Origin: Phymatolithon calcareum
Taxonomy: Eukaryota; Rhodophyta; Florideophyceae; Hapalidiales
Assembly (NCBI GenBank): GCA_977006965.1
Contig: OZ345375.1
Span: forward strand, 2,170,001-2,234,000
DNA length: 64,000 nt
Direction: 5' to 3'
Shown one piece after another: positions 9,689 to 21,114 of the stretch (position 1 is its first letter; each line of letters starts with the position of its first letter). A program made the translations under genes and the position numbers. Under the pieces are notes generated by a model. It was not told where the DNA came from. It was given only the letters and a program-made list of their open reading frames with translations, and searched no databases.

Positions 9689-10412
9689 TCAGCGGTACAT
9701 GGACTCAGACTCGATATTCTTCGCAATCTCCGACTCCCAGCGATCACCATTAGCGAGAAGTTTCTCCTTGTTGTACAACAATTCCTCGTGTGTTTCCGTC
9801 GCATACTCGTAATTCGGACCCTCAACAATGGCGTCAACAGGACAAGCCTCTTGACAAGCTCCGCAGAAAATGCATTTCGTCATATCTATATCGTACCGCG
9901 TAGTCCGACGCGATCCATCAGGACGCGGTTCTGCCTCGATGGTGATCGCTTGTGCTGGACAAACGGCCTCACACAATTTGCACGCAATGCAACGCTCTTC
10001 CCCTGATGCATAGCGTCGTAAGGCATGCTCGCCGCGAAAACGCGGCGATAACGGCCCCTTTTCCATGGGGTAGTTTAGCGTCACTTTGGGTTGAAAGAAA
10101 TATTGCAGTGCTAAACCCATGCCGCGAGCTACCTCGGTCAGATATAACGCTTCCGCAGTCTTCTGCACCACTGCGTAGTTGAGAGTGCGTAGGTGATGCC
10201 GTCAGTATGTGCAAACCGCGGGAGAATGATGACAAAACATTGACAGGCTACTTACATGCCGCAGTGGAGGTATCTACGGGAGTGTCCTTCGTGGACACGG
10301 CGGTACGCGGCCGCTCCCCTTCGTTTTGCATCGGGCGTGTGGCGCTAAAGAACGTTCGTACAGGGATCTCACTGCGTGAGCGGGCAACGCCCGCACAGAG
10401 GTGTCGAAGCAT
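9689..10412 (-). CDS. NDUFS8: Complex I subunit NDUFS8 (TYKY, 2x[4Fe-4S]), two exons
   Basis: Exon 1 is 10412..10256 and exon 2 is 10170..9689, giving about 212 residues, close to the usual length of NDUFS8. Exon 1 starts [20 protein letters not shown], an arginine-rich amphipathic mitochondrial targeting sequence without acidic residues at the start. Exon 2 carries [20 protein letters not shown] and both ferredoxin motifs, [12 protein letters not shown] and [12 protein letters not shown], which bind clusters N6a and N6b on the electron path to ubiquinone. The C terminus has [20 protein letters not shown], diagnostic for the family. The gene follows the zinc-ribbon gene in the same direction. 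An ATG at 10481 is in frame further upstream but would hide the targeting sequence. Confidence 0.93.
10171..10255 (-). other. Predicted 85-bp intron of NDUFS8
   Basis: On the minus strand the donor is GCAT|GTAAGT and the acceptor is CTACGCAG|TGG, phase 1. Joining gives [13 protein letters not shown] and fuses the targeting sequence to the iron-sulfur domain. Confidence 0.85.
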
Positions 10413-12584
10413 CGTTTTCGTGAAGGGAATCAACGACCTGCCTCTTACTGCGCTGCACGAACGAAAGTGAGGGCAGACCATGGAGTGCTAAGGGGGCCTT
10501 ACAGTGAGGCACAGGAAGGTGGGCAGTACGATCTAAGTGATGTATGATTTTCTAAACATTATTGCAAAATTTGCACATTTTATTATGAACGAGCATCGAT
10601 GCGTTCGACATCAACGAATATTCGGATCATCAAGACGGAATATCAACCACTGTAATGCCCAAAATACGTGCACGAAAATGCAAAAATGAGCCGCTCAAGA
10701 TCTAAAATTTCGATCGAACTTCCCGAAATAACAGTTTGCGCCAAGATCAAAACGTACTTACAGTAACTGCGGGTGAGATCAGAGCGTCCCATCTTAAGGA
10801 CTTCGCGCGCGCATATGGACAAGAAGTCCAGAGCGGGTACCCTGCACGTGAAATTAGTGTCGTGCAGGTTCCATTTAATGTTGTTCTAGGTTAAGGAAGC
10901 TGTGTGTATAGCTAGAACGGTTGATGTTGACAGAATTGTGTGTGGAGAGCCGATGTCGGTTTGTGGTCTTGTTGCGAGAAGTGAGATGTGGAGACAAGAA
11001 AAGTAGTGGCCGATGCGAGTGGAAGCGAGTACGACCGATACGAGCGGCACTGGCCAGAAATGGCATGTTCTTCCAGCACTCTTATTTTTCGAATAGAGCA
11101 CGCAAGAATTAGGTGACCAAGAATGCGGCACTCAAATTCCCGTATTGACGTCCTTGATGTGGACCAGAATGCATACATTAAAGAGCCCAGCCCTCGGTAT
11201 CAGGTGGAACTAATGCGCTCGGCTTCCGTTCACAAGCCCGCTCCAGCTGTTGCGAAAGAGCTGTGATGAGTTCCGACGGTTCAGCTTTGCTTCTGAATGT
11301 GATGTGGCGCGCAGAGTACAAAGTGTGCAGATTAAAGGCCGACAACAAAAGTGCATATGGACTGTGGTCCATATGATTGTCGTACGCCGCTTCATCAGCA
11401 TTACTGGACACGCAATAGCACCTACTCTGTTTCCGGACGATCATTCTTAGTGGCTATCAGTATCTCCTGGGGGGGTTGCGAAATGAAGTTTTCTGTGCTG
11501 TCTGGCGTTGTTTGCGAGGTGGTACAGTTTGGATATTCCAGCAAAAGTGAGGGTACTCGACTACCTCAATAACCGTATGACCACAGACAGGCGAAAAGTT
11601 TGCAGTGCAAAAAGTGCTGCAATTGGAGGATTTGCAGAATTTTTATTCCTCTAAGAGAAACAGATTGCAAATGCGCTGTTCCAAGCCGGACACGCAAACT
11701 CAGAACTGAACGAACTCGCTGTGTTCTGATCCCAGATTGTCCTATTTTTCAATGGCAACTTTACTGTGCTGTGCAATCAGAGCTGCAGTGGTGTCAGTCA
11801 GGTTTAGAAATTGCTCTGTGCTCCAGTGTAAGGGCTCCACGTGTACCACACTGTAGATTGCGAAAAATGTTTTAACATTTCTGCCCAGAGAGTGCTGAAA
11901 GCCGAGTCTGTCGGAGGCAGATTCCGGGCAGGACTTGAATAAATAAGATGCACGCCAAACAGAGCTATATGTATGAATGCACAGCTCCGCCTCGATCCTC
12001 AACTGTGTTCCAAAAAATGAAAAATTCCCTAAAGAATTTTAAGATCGTCCCGCAAATGAACAAAATTCACGCTGCAGAACGATATCTTGAGTGGAAGCGA
12101 GTCAAGGGAGCTCCTTTGGCTCGCATCATGCGATCCTGTCATAGGTGCCGATGGAACCGATTCAATCAATCATAGCCACTTCACGAAACTAAAACGTCAT
12201 TGGCCCAGTTGAATGATCATCCCATCAACACACCACTGAGCACATGCCATTTCATTGCGCGTCATACGCGTACAGATCCAACACCGCTACTGTATAGCGG
12301 TAGCGCCTCTCGTGGTCCGCCCTCAGATTCCTCTGTTCATACAAGTTGAAGTACACCGGTAGCCCAATTGGCGTCGCTCATCTCATTTCATGTTCACGAT
12401 CCCAGTTTGGTGCGTCGCCGTATAACCTAAACATCCCGCATCTGGTCCGCTCCTTGCGCAACTGCCCAGTCTCTGCTCTCGGTGCTGCTGCCTCCTCTCT
12501 ACCACTCTCTTCAACGCCATCTTCCACGTTCCTCCTCAACACCGTCTTAAGCGTCCTGAAGAAGCCGTGAAACTTAGCAACCTC
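10413..12584. other. Gene-free stretch of about 2.2 kb
   Basis: No frame longer than about 92 codons and none with a recognisable motif. It contains the 5' region of NDUFS8 on the left and the pyrimidine-rich leader of the small gene at 12602 on the right. Confidence 0.45.
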
Positions 12585-12600
12585 GTGTGTGTGTGTGTGT
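12585..12600 (+). repeat. (GT)8 microsatellite directly before a start codon
   Basis: Eight GT units end one base before the ATG at 12602, so the repeat lies in the 5' leader of the small protein gene. Confidence 0.9.
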
Positions 12601-12601
12601 C

Positions 12602-12976
12602 ATGAGCGGGCGCGGTACTTCCGGTGCCGGCTCGAGCAGTCGCTCGGGCACCCTCTCGAAGAAAGGGAAGAAGAAGTCCAGTTCCTCATCCTCCAAACCG
12701 ACCGCCCCAGTGGCCATTCCGAGCAAACCCATTGCAATTCCTCGTGACCCGCGTAATGAGAATTACGTGCCGTTGAGTACTTCAATCAAACATTCGGACA
12801 TCATGCGGGCATCCACGCTGCCCGACTCTTTCTATCCTAAGGTTGGCGACAATGAATCTGTCAATACTATCAACGGTGATTTCAAGTTCATTCCGCCGCA
12901 CATCATCGCTCAGCGGGAGCGTGAGAAGGAAATGGCTCGTTCCTACGATAAGCATAAACGGCGTCATTATTACTAA
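12602..12976 (+). CDS. Small basic hypothetical protein (124 residues)
   Basis: The frame is open from 12587, but the first upstream codons are translated GT repeat, so the start is placed at ATG 12602 (MSGRGTSGAG). The N-terminal third is serine, glycine and lysine-rich and probably disordered (KKGKKKSSSSSSK). A proline-rich linker follows, and then a more ordered-looking C terminus with DIMRASTLPDSFYPKVG and FKFIPPHIIAQREREKE, ending in a basic KHKRRHYY tail. The FIPPH-plus-charged-helix end recalls plant S40/DUF584 proteins only faintly; I do not claim homology. The good codon structure and isolated position support a real gene of unknown function. Confidence 0.6.
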   Translation: MSGRGTSGAGSSSRSGTLSKKGKKKSSSSSSKPTAPVAIPSKPIAIPRDPRNENYVPLSTSIKHSDIMRASTLPDSFYPKVGDNESVNTINGDFKFIPPHIIAQREREKEMARSYDKHKRRHYY

Positions 12977-15900
12977 GCAGGGTTAGTGGCTTCGATGAAA
13001 CCCAAGGACGGTTGGAAAGCGAACAATTTTTTCGTTCCTTTGTTCTTGTCCTACTGTTTCTTTCTTGTTGTGTCGAGTCGTGTGTATCGTCATATTTCAA
13101 GTGTGTGTTCCATGAACACCAAGTCGAACGTATAGCATTATTTGTCGCGTCTGCTACTAATGTCGTCCTCTTCAGGCTGCGTCTTACCTTGTCTGTACCA
13201 CCAAAACTTGTTACTGGGAGCTAAGCCGTTCATTATATTCGAGCTTAACAGTGTAGCACTCTTAGGAATTTAATCATCTTGTTAATTGGAAGTTTTGTTG
13301 TTCGTCAAAGTTTATCCCGAACTTTTTAGGTTAGTTTGTTTCCTTCTCAGCGCTAACGCATAATGAATATGTCGCATTTTTCCACCATAGGCTTCCTTGC
13401 CGTCAACAGTTTGGAATGCGTGGTCGTCGTATTTCAAGGAAACGAACGAAGCCCGTCAGTTATAACAGACTCGAAACTTGGAAAGCTTGTTGCTAGAGGT
13501 TGTGCCGTCATTTTGTCTTCGTGGTTGAGTCCTCTCGCGAGCCTAATTGGATCAGTCCACGAGCCCAGGGATACAATCATATTGAGTCCGCTGTGTGTGA
13601 AGATTCTAGGGAGAACTGGCCGTGGACGAGGAGGGCGCTCTTTTGAATGCCCAAAGGGTTTGCTTCTAGGCCCTTTTTAGAGCTTTGTTTCATGAAGCTC
13701 GAACCCGAGGCTCATGAAATGTCAACGGAATCCTTTTCTAAGATGCCACACCTTCTGTGAGCTGTGTTACGTAGTATGCATCAGGGTAATCCTTGGTGAA
13801 TGTCTGCTTCATATCCATTATTATAAAAACCGGAATAAGGTAGCAATCTAATTGTGTTGACTTCAGTCTGCATTGAATCGCATTGGGTCTGTATCGAATT
13901 GGATTTCTGCATTTCCCGCACATGAGGTTTGCTGCGCTTCGAGAGCCTATGTTCTTCATTTCTATCCTATCATGTGTTGTCCGTCCTTGTTGGGCACGTC
14001 ACTAGAGAGTGATTCCGAACATAGGCTGACAAAGTGGAGCATCGTGTCCCAGGCCCATGACCATACTCCTTGTGACGTTTTTTGAGTTTACCACAGCTCC
14101 ATGCAGTCATGTCGCTTTGAGCGTAGAAACGAAACTCTCGAGTGCCATGTTTACCTTCTGGACGCCTCTCACGGGAATGCTTCGTTGTGGTAACGGTGGG
14201 GATCCTATGGCGCACGCAGATACCTGCATTACAGGACAGGAAGATGTAATGGAGCTATGGTATGTGCCATGATCGCGACCGGCTGCGCACAGAGTTCAAA
14301 ATATTACCTTCCACTCGAGGGCAGTGCGCCGATCAATCGTTTCAAGTAGTGTTAAAGAACGAGTCTCCCGGGCATGTTCACGTAGATTGATTAGCGCCGA
14401 GCCAAGTTCAAGCTTGTAACGCGAAAGGGGATCATACGGATAAGTGCTGCTTTTGCAAAGAGCATCCCGCACAAATAAGGTTTTCAGCCTTGCACCATGC
14501 GAATAGAAATATAACCGCTTTTCGGCCAAACTGGAGAAGCAGACATCCAAAGACCAACGAGTCGCTACAAGAGCATATGCATTTTTCACCGCATTGATTA
14601 TTCACGAAACTCAGTGAGATTGTATACTCTAGGTTGTACCCCGGGTGCTGCTTTCTGGAAGCATCGAGAGATGTAGGAATACTGGAGATTTCCCTGAAAT
14701 CTTTGTTATTGGACCATCGTCATTGCTGGACATGACCCGTAATCTCATCTTTGGTAGTCTCTACCGTGCAAGATTTATTGCGGCTTGTTGGACAGGTCAT
14801 AATTTACCTTACCGTGATCGCTAAAATTAGCATTACTGGCTTTCACTCGCAGGCGCCCAACTGAAGCACAGACAACTGGATTCCCCCAAGTGTCGACAAC
14901 AGGCAGTAGAATTCGGAAACAAGGTTCGACAGCATCTGTATGGCGACTCCGCACCACAACCTGACAGTTTATTTTCTGGAACATGAAAACAGTTTGGCAT
15001 CCGAAAAAGACCCACAAACATGGAGCCTTGCGAATGGACCAAACATTGGACATCAGCTGGCCTCAGGTTATATTCGAAAATATATACGGCTTAAATAGAA
15101 CTCACAAAACAACTCGCATTCCCCACAATCTCACTCCCATGTCACCACTTTAATTCAGCGCCACGGAATAGTGCTCCCCATCCCTGGACGGACCAACTGC
15201 ACAATCATCGAAACCCCTGCATCACCACTACCGTACCGAAATCAACCTCAACTCCTCACGCATATGAAATGGACTGGTACAAACGCTCTTCACTTACCGG
15301 CGACCGGTCTTCCGGATAAGGTGTCCAGTCTCTCTTCTTTGCACGTTTTGCAACAACATCTAAAGAAACTGCCTGTGAGAACGCACAACACAATTTTCAA
15401 CCTGCGAGTTGCAAAGTATTCGTTGAGGCATTTCTTTACGTTTATCCGTTATCGGAGAGTGCACTATTCACGGTGCCTTTTCCGACAATTCCTTATATTT
15501 CTACGAAACTTTTCAAATTCAATGTGCTTCAATATCTCCCTTCCGCCACATCCAAGCTGGCCGTTCATGTTCAGCGCTTCTGTCCCACGCAGTCATGCCG
15601 CTGTTCGTCCACGGCATGCGCAAGTAATCGAACTAGTTTGCACGGGCAAGATCAAACAATCTGTAAATTAGAACGTTGAATCCTCGTGCCTTCCGGATCC
15701 CAATCTCCCAGTTGAAATCCCCCTGATGATCATAAAAGTGATCGGCGCCACGACACTCTTTACACTAGGGCTCTACCACTCATCACAAGCGTCATGCCTC
15801 CTGAGACAGCACAGCCGAAACCCTCTTACGGTACCGAATTTGATAGGCTGAAAACAGAACAGTGGCAGTTACCGGACAAGAACCTCAACAGTTACAATCC

Positions 15901-16252
15901 CCAGGTGAGAAATGAGATTCGGCACCACGCAAAGGCAACAAAGCCTCTTTGTTTGCGCCCAGATCAGAGCATGCCGTTAAGTCATAGATAGTACTGTACT
16001 GCACCTTACGCTGACTGAAGGCAAACAAAGCAATTCACATGCCGGTGGCGTTTACTTTGCAATACCGAAAAAACTTCCCCGTTATGAAAAAGTGAAATAG
16101 TGTGCGTCTGCACATGAAGAAATGCAAGGGTGAAAACCAGAACATGTCAAACAGAAAGACAGTACGGATTTGGAAAGGCCCGAAACTTGCCCATGTGTCT
16201 TGCCTTTCCCCTATCCCTTCATACAAACGGAGGAGCAGACTACGTATACATC
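12977..16252. other. Gene-free stretch of about 3.3 kb
   Basis: Several frames of 60-166 codons occur, for example around 13363-13680 and 15171-15671, but none has a recognised domain and they overlap others on both strands. A short plus-strand frame at 15794 reaches a good donor-like CAG|GTGAGA at 15904..15905, yet no second exon is visible before the convergent fasciclin-Hint gene. An imperfect hairpin lies near 13688-13717. Confidence 0.4.
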
Positions 16253-17416
16253 TTAAAACATATCCGGTCCACTCGGCACCATCTTCGCCATGCGCGGAGC
16301 ACCATCATAAAGAGACGATCCCAACGGCTCCTTCGAGATTCCCATACGCACAACGGCGCGCACAGGTGCAAGAAGTAGATGCGCGAGTCGCGGATGCACG
16401 GCGGTCGTGTACGAACTGGCGACAATGCCGTTGACCACAATATCACCGTGCATCGTATGCGGGGCGACCAAACCAAAGTCCTTCACGTTCTCGACAGACT
16501 TCACTGTAGCCGGTCCCTTGACGGTACGAATGACATCTCCAACCTTGACGGCACGACCGGCAACAAGCTTACCGTTAGCATACATGTAATGCGTCGGGGA
16601 AAGAGTAATGGAATGACCAGAGTCGGCAGTCACGCGAACAAAGGATTGAAGACCCTGATGCTGCTTGTGAGAGAAAAGGAAAACCGTGCTGAAACGAGCG
16701 GTCTCCGAAACCTTGATGGCATGTCCAGCGGTGAGATCGGCCATGGTGATGTCCTGCCCGTCGACAGTGTGCACAATGGAGGAAGCCGGGAAGCATGGCG
16801 GTGCCTCTTCTTTAAGATTCTCGTCAGCGTCCTTGAAGAGAGCCGCAGTGTCGTTGACGTTTATCGGAAGAAGGACGCGATCAATTACGTGCACATAGCT
16901 GCCATTAGCCATGATATTGATCTTGTCCGTAAGCTTGGCGTCGGTCACATTGGTAGCGGCATCCATGAGCGATTTGCCGTTGAGTGTGAGATTGGAACCT
17001 TGGAGTGTTTCGAAGCTCGAAAGCTCTGTGAGCTGGGTGGAGTTGTACGGCTCGGAGAGGGCATGGTACTGAAGGACCGCTGTCAGGTCGAGAGTGGTAT
17101 TTTTAAAAAGCATCTCGTACAGTTGGAAAATTTTCGTCGTGTCAGTGGCCTTAACAGAACCATTGTACCCAAGATCTTGCAGGGTGGTGAGAAATGCGGT
17201 ATCGGTAGGTGCGAAGACGGTGAAGTTGCTTGCTTTGAGGGTGTCCGTTAGATTGGCCTCCGTTACGGCCTTGACAAGAACCTTCAAGTCCTTCTCACCC
17301 TGCGCAACTTCCACGACGTTCTTATTCGCGGTGGCGCGCACGACGTAGTCGATGTCGTTGGGGACGGCGACGGCAGTGGCAGCGACGAGGGCGAAAGCAA
17401 GGGCAAGAAGCTTCAT
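16253..17416 (-). CDS. Secreted fasciclin domain fused to a Hedgehog-type Hint (Hog) domain
   Basis: A 387-residue single-exon protein with ATG at 17416. Residues 1-18 are a signal peptide (MKLLALAFALVAATAVAV). Residues about 35-185 are a fasciclin domain: NFTVFAPTDTAF is the H1-type box and YVHVIDRVLLP the H2-type end, with many N-glycosylation sequons. Residues 208-340 are a Hint domain: CFPASSIVHTVDGQ begins with the nucleophile Cys208, SPTH (273-276) matches the TxxH block, and HGDIVVNGIVASSYT is the closing Hog block, where the usual Cys is Ser335. A hydrophobic, leucine-rich tail (RLAHLLLAPVRAVV) follows, as after animal Hog domains. The nucleophile is preceded by Pro rather than Gly. 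Self-cleavage at Cys208, perhaps with adduct transfer to the fasciclin part, is inferred. Confidence 0.85.
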   Translation of the reverse strand: MKLLALAFALVAATAVAVPNDIDYVVRATANKNVVEVAQGEKDLKVLVKAVTEANLTDTLKASNFTVFAPTDTAFLTTLQDLGYNGSVKATDTTKIFQLYEMLFKNTTLDLTAVLQYHALSEPYNSTQLTELSSFETLQGSNLTLNGKSLMDAATNVTDAKLTDKINIMANGSYVHVIDRVLLPINVNDTAALFKDADENLKEEAPPCFPASSIVHTVDGQDITMADLTAGHAIKVSETARFSTVFLFSHKQHQGLQSFVRVTADSGHSITLSPTHYMYANGKLVAGRAVKVGDVIRTVKGPATVKSVENVKDFGLVAPHTMHGDIVVNGIVASSYTTAVHPRLAHLLLAPVRAVVRMGISKEPLGSSLYDGAPRMAKMVPSGPDMF

Positions 17417-19479
17417 CTTGGATCGGAGTTGTAGATCACTACCGCACCTACTGCCCTTCTTCGGTAGTTTGGATCGTTTCTCGTGGGGGAAGGCGGGAGT
17501 TTATGTAGGAAAATGCAAATCGAAAAGTGGCGTCAATTGGCAGTTTTTATGGTGGCGGAGAAAATGGGCATTGGTGAACGATCGGGCCCATTTTCGGCGA
17601 CACAGAGCTTCGTTCTGCCTGCTGGGCGCCGCGGCACAGCCCTGAAATTAAGCAAAATTTAGAATGTGCGGCCCAGCGAGATGTCCACGTAGCGCCCCCA
17701 GACGCGTTCGGGGTTGTTTGTTTGTATCAAAACTGCTGGCGTCCCGAGTGCATGATTTCATGTTTTTTAGTTCAATGTTTGAGACAACGCATACCTTGTT
17801 GTTGAGGCGTGTGATAATTTTACCACACGGGAACAACAATGCTTGGAATCAAAACAGGTTTTTTCGACTGTAAACTATATCTTATTTCAAATTTAAAAAA
17901 AGTGAAAACAAAAAGTGAAATTTTAAGAATCGTAGTACACGTAGAATTTAGGCAACTCGCGCACGACGGCGGACTTCGTGTATTCTTTGACCATCACCAT
18001 GATCGTGATCGTCCATGGGAAGGGCATGTTGTCAAGTTGGAAAAAAATGGCATAGAAATTAGTCTGTCGCTCTATCTTCGTAGTGAATTACAGTACAAGG
18101 AACCCTACAGTCCCATTTGGCGAACCAGTCCACGATTCCTATGTATCACAAGGCTCACAGGTGAGCCTTGGTCCCCAATCATTACAATAATTGGGGATCG
18201 AACGACTGCTCAGGAGGAACAGTGTGCGCCTTATGCTGAGCTACTTTATGGAATCCATTCTCTGTCGTGGGGTGCCGACAATAGAAGCTACATAAAGGCC
18301 CACTCTTATGCATAAGCCGATCGAAGGGGGAAACCGTTTCTCGTAGTTCAATGTCAGCGTTCTCTTCGACACCACTGTGCTATTTCAGGAGGGGTCTAGA
18401 GTCACATCTATCAACCTCGTACTGCGGCGAAGCGATGTGCTTCTGCCTGGCCTTGGGCTTGTGCACTTACAGCCACTGCTAAATTGCGCGACAGGATGAT
18501 GAAAGAGTATTGCCTGTATAGGCAAGGTTCAATAATGTTTCTCAGAAGGAAGCCCACACGTGCCCTTGATCGCAACTTGGCGGAGGCAAAGTGGTAAATC
18601 CACACGCTTAACGCTTAATGCACAAGAGATATAAGCGTTAGCTCGACCTCATTTCCATGTTTTAAGAAAGATTCATTTCTGGACTCCGTGAGGCAAATGG
18701 AACAGCTAACTGGACTTTCCTCAGAAATTGCATCTGTGGCAAATTAGTGTCGTATTTCTTTATAAAGCCGTGCACCAAAGTACTAAGGGGATGTTAGATG
18801 ACTTCCTGTTCAAGAAAATCTACTACTCTTTAATACACGCACTGTTTGCGGCACAGGATCCCATCAGCTTCTACGAAGGGAGCGCGTTCCGAAATGAGAA
18901 TACAACGAGAGGGCAACCGAGAAGCTTGGAGGGACAATCTCTCCACTAGGCACCTTAATTTTTGGAAATAATAGCCAAGAGCTGAAAAAGTAGGCTCTTA
19001 AAAGGTTGCTGGTCCCACCAAACGAAACCACGGAAGGAAGGAATAGATATTGCGGTGCCTGCCAGCGCATAAGGAAAAACGTTTTCTCTTTTCTACTGTG
19101 ATGACAGGATCCTCTAAATTCATTTACGAGTCATTCAGCCCACATTTAAGTTGGGTTGAGTGGCTCAAAATATGAAGACGTGTGTACTTTTTGATAGTTT
19201 CTACAAAGCAAATGCAATTCAGTACTAGTGAAGACGTCCGTTTAGGCGTCTCGGAAACTATGAGGGTTTTCGGCAGGATTGTACAGTATGGCCCCTTGTA
19301 TCCAACAAGGAGGGTTTTATTGAATAACAAGGATACTGATAGTTGGCCGCCTTTATGATTTCTCCTCATATGATGATATGATACAGCACTAATTTATTAT
19401 GAGATGCGCAAGTTGCATGTAACGTTTATTTTATAATGATTGGTCAGGCATACGTTCGATCATCCCTTAAAAAAGTTCT
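17417..19479. other. Gene-free stretch of about 2 kb
   Basis: A 158-codon plus-strand frame (17839-18315) has no recognised domain and contains two adjacent hairpins, so it is not called a gene. The left 230 bp are the fasciclin-Hint promoter region. Confidence 0.4.
18149..18196. repeat. Two adjacent hairpins
   Basis: The first is a perfect inverted repeat, CAAGGCTCAC-AG-GTGAGCCTTG (18149..18170). Two bases later comes CCCCAAT ... ATTGGGG (18173..18196) with a 10-base loop. Confidence 0.8.
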
Positions 19480-19507
19480 CTGCTAGTGTCTATGTGACGG
19501 GAATTTT

Positions 19508-19543
19508 CCCTCAATTGAGGGGCACTTTTCCCTCAATTGAGGG
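19508..19543. repeat. Left pair of subterminal palindromes
   Basis: CCCTCAATTGAGGG occurs at 19508..19521 and 19530..19543, 8 bp apart. Each is a perfect 14-bp palindrome. Confidence 0.95.
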
Positions 19544-19950
19544 AATGAGAATCATTTATTTTTTGCCAACGAAAGCTACTCATTATTAGGCTCATGAAAC
19601 GCATCAAGCTCATGGATGTGTTCAACATGCTTAGCAAAACAGTTTCTACCAGTTGAAGTGCCACATATGTTGATTGCGGCGCCAGCAAGTCCATAACATG
19701 ATGAGAACACGAGGGTTAATTCCTTGACTTGTCAGACTCTGCAGTTGTTTTGAACCGCTAAAGTAGTCATCATGCCACTTGTGGCTTACTTTCTATCTTC
19801 GGGGGAGTTAAGTGGGTTTCAACACCGCCCTTGGAGCAAAGAACATCGATGAATATTGCGCGAGGCAAAATGAATCCGGGGGGACATGGCGCCTTGCTGA
19901 ACGAGCGCCTACCGATACTGTACGGACAACATAGTCCCTTGTTCACTTGG

Positions 19951-20905
19951 TTACACCGTGAATGTGACGCACAGGAGGTACTCGGAGAATCTGGCTGTGG
20001 TCATCCCACTGTTTGAAAATGAAGGAGCGAGGATATACTTGTTCCCCATGGAAGACTTCCATAAATCTCTTTGCGCCCAACTCATGAGGACGAGTATTCC
20101 GAATATCTTAGCCTCCATTGTTCCTATTCGTTTCAGCTTAGCGGATGCCAAAGCAAGAATTGTTCGCAGGTGCACTCGGCGAAACATAGTCATGAAGGAA
20201 TCGTACGGTGTGTGGAACCCGATGCCACCATTCTCGGATATAACTTCTCCGTTTATAGTGCGAACTTTCCAGAACTGACCGGGAATCCTTCCCCCAACTG
20301 GAGATAGAACTTGGCGCTCGAACCGTGGCACTTCATGAGCAAATATACTCTGCGCACAGTCTCGTGCAATGATATCAAGCTCCTCTTGCCATTATTTTCC
20401 CAAGAACCATGCAGGTTGTAGGCGAGAGAGCCCGCAAGAGGGCGTTCAGAGCTCCTGTTGACTGTATGGTAGGTTTGTGTTGCCTTCTGTCGAGAGTGTG
20501 GTTCATACTGAACGGGGAACTCGGCGTTTGGCGAAGAAGATGTTCGACCGCGAGTACTGTAAGCCGGCGTTCGAGGTACAGAATTTTGCCTGCTGGGACT
20601 CGATACAACCATTCGAGAGGAATGAGCGCCTTCTTCAGCCTTCCCTGCCTTGACATTAACAATCTTGATAGTCTTAATCTTAGTCTTCTCGATTGGTTTC
20701 TGAACAAGGACCCATTTCGAGCGAAGTGACGTGTTCGAGCGACCCTGATTTCATCAACGTGCACCTCTTGAACAGTGCCGTTAACCTTTTTTGACTTGTA
20801 AAAAGCTCCGTATAGTCGGCAGCACTCTGCGAGACTTGTTAATGATGTTGCTTTGGTGTGTACGGCTGCACCGACCACTCGGCGCGGGTCTTTTTCTCGA
20901 GGCAT
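19951..20905 (-). pseudogene. Broken piggyBac transposase gene
   Basis: Minus-strand remnants lie in at least three frames. From 20905 the reading starts MPREKDPRRVVGAA and continues to VNGTVQEVHVDE; a frame change near 20750 leads to SKWVLVQKPIEKTKIKTIK and a serine-rich linker. A further shift leads to 20331..19951 with FHTPYDSFMTMFRRVHLRTI and a terminal KYILAPSFSNSGMTTARFSE, the pattern at the N-terminal edge of a piggyBac DDE domain (short-helix, then AP.F....GM...RF). It stops at 19951, before the catalytic aspartates. The element is therefore a non-autonomous relic. The family call rests on this motif spacing. Confidence 0.65.
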
Positions 20906-21081
20906 GGCAGATGTGTTTTTTCTGAGTGACCAACAGATTTTCGTTCCTACCGGCGAACGACGCGGTTTTAAGGTAGTAAAAGGGGTACTCCCCACCAAGA
21001 ACAAAAGGTCAGCTTTTCGAATCTGGCGCTAAAAAACTGTTCCGCATTCTTTTCACAAACGTTTTTGAGCTTTTAAATCCA

Positions 21082-21114
21082 CCCTCAATTGAGGGAAATT
21101 CCCTCAATTGAGGG
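21082..21114. repeat. Right pair of subterminal palindromes
   Basis: CCCTCAATTGAGGG occurs at 21082..21095 and 21101..21114, 5 bp apart, mirroring the left pair of the piggyBac-like element. Confidence 0.95.

Noticed and set aside
13363-13680. 105-codon frame as a gene
   Set aside because: No recognisable domain or conserved composition; adjacent frames on both strands are of similar length.
15794-15903. Possible first exon with a good donor CAG|GTGAGA
   Set aside because: No acceptor with a continuing coding exon was found before the convergent gene at 16253.
17839-18315. 158-codon frame as a gene
   Set aside because: No domain, and it contains two hairpins; length alone is not convincing in this sequence.
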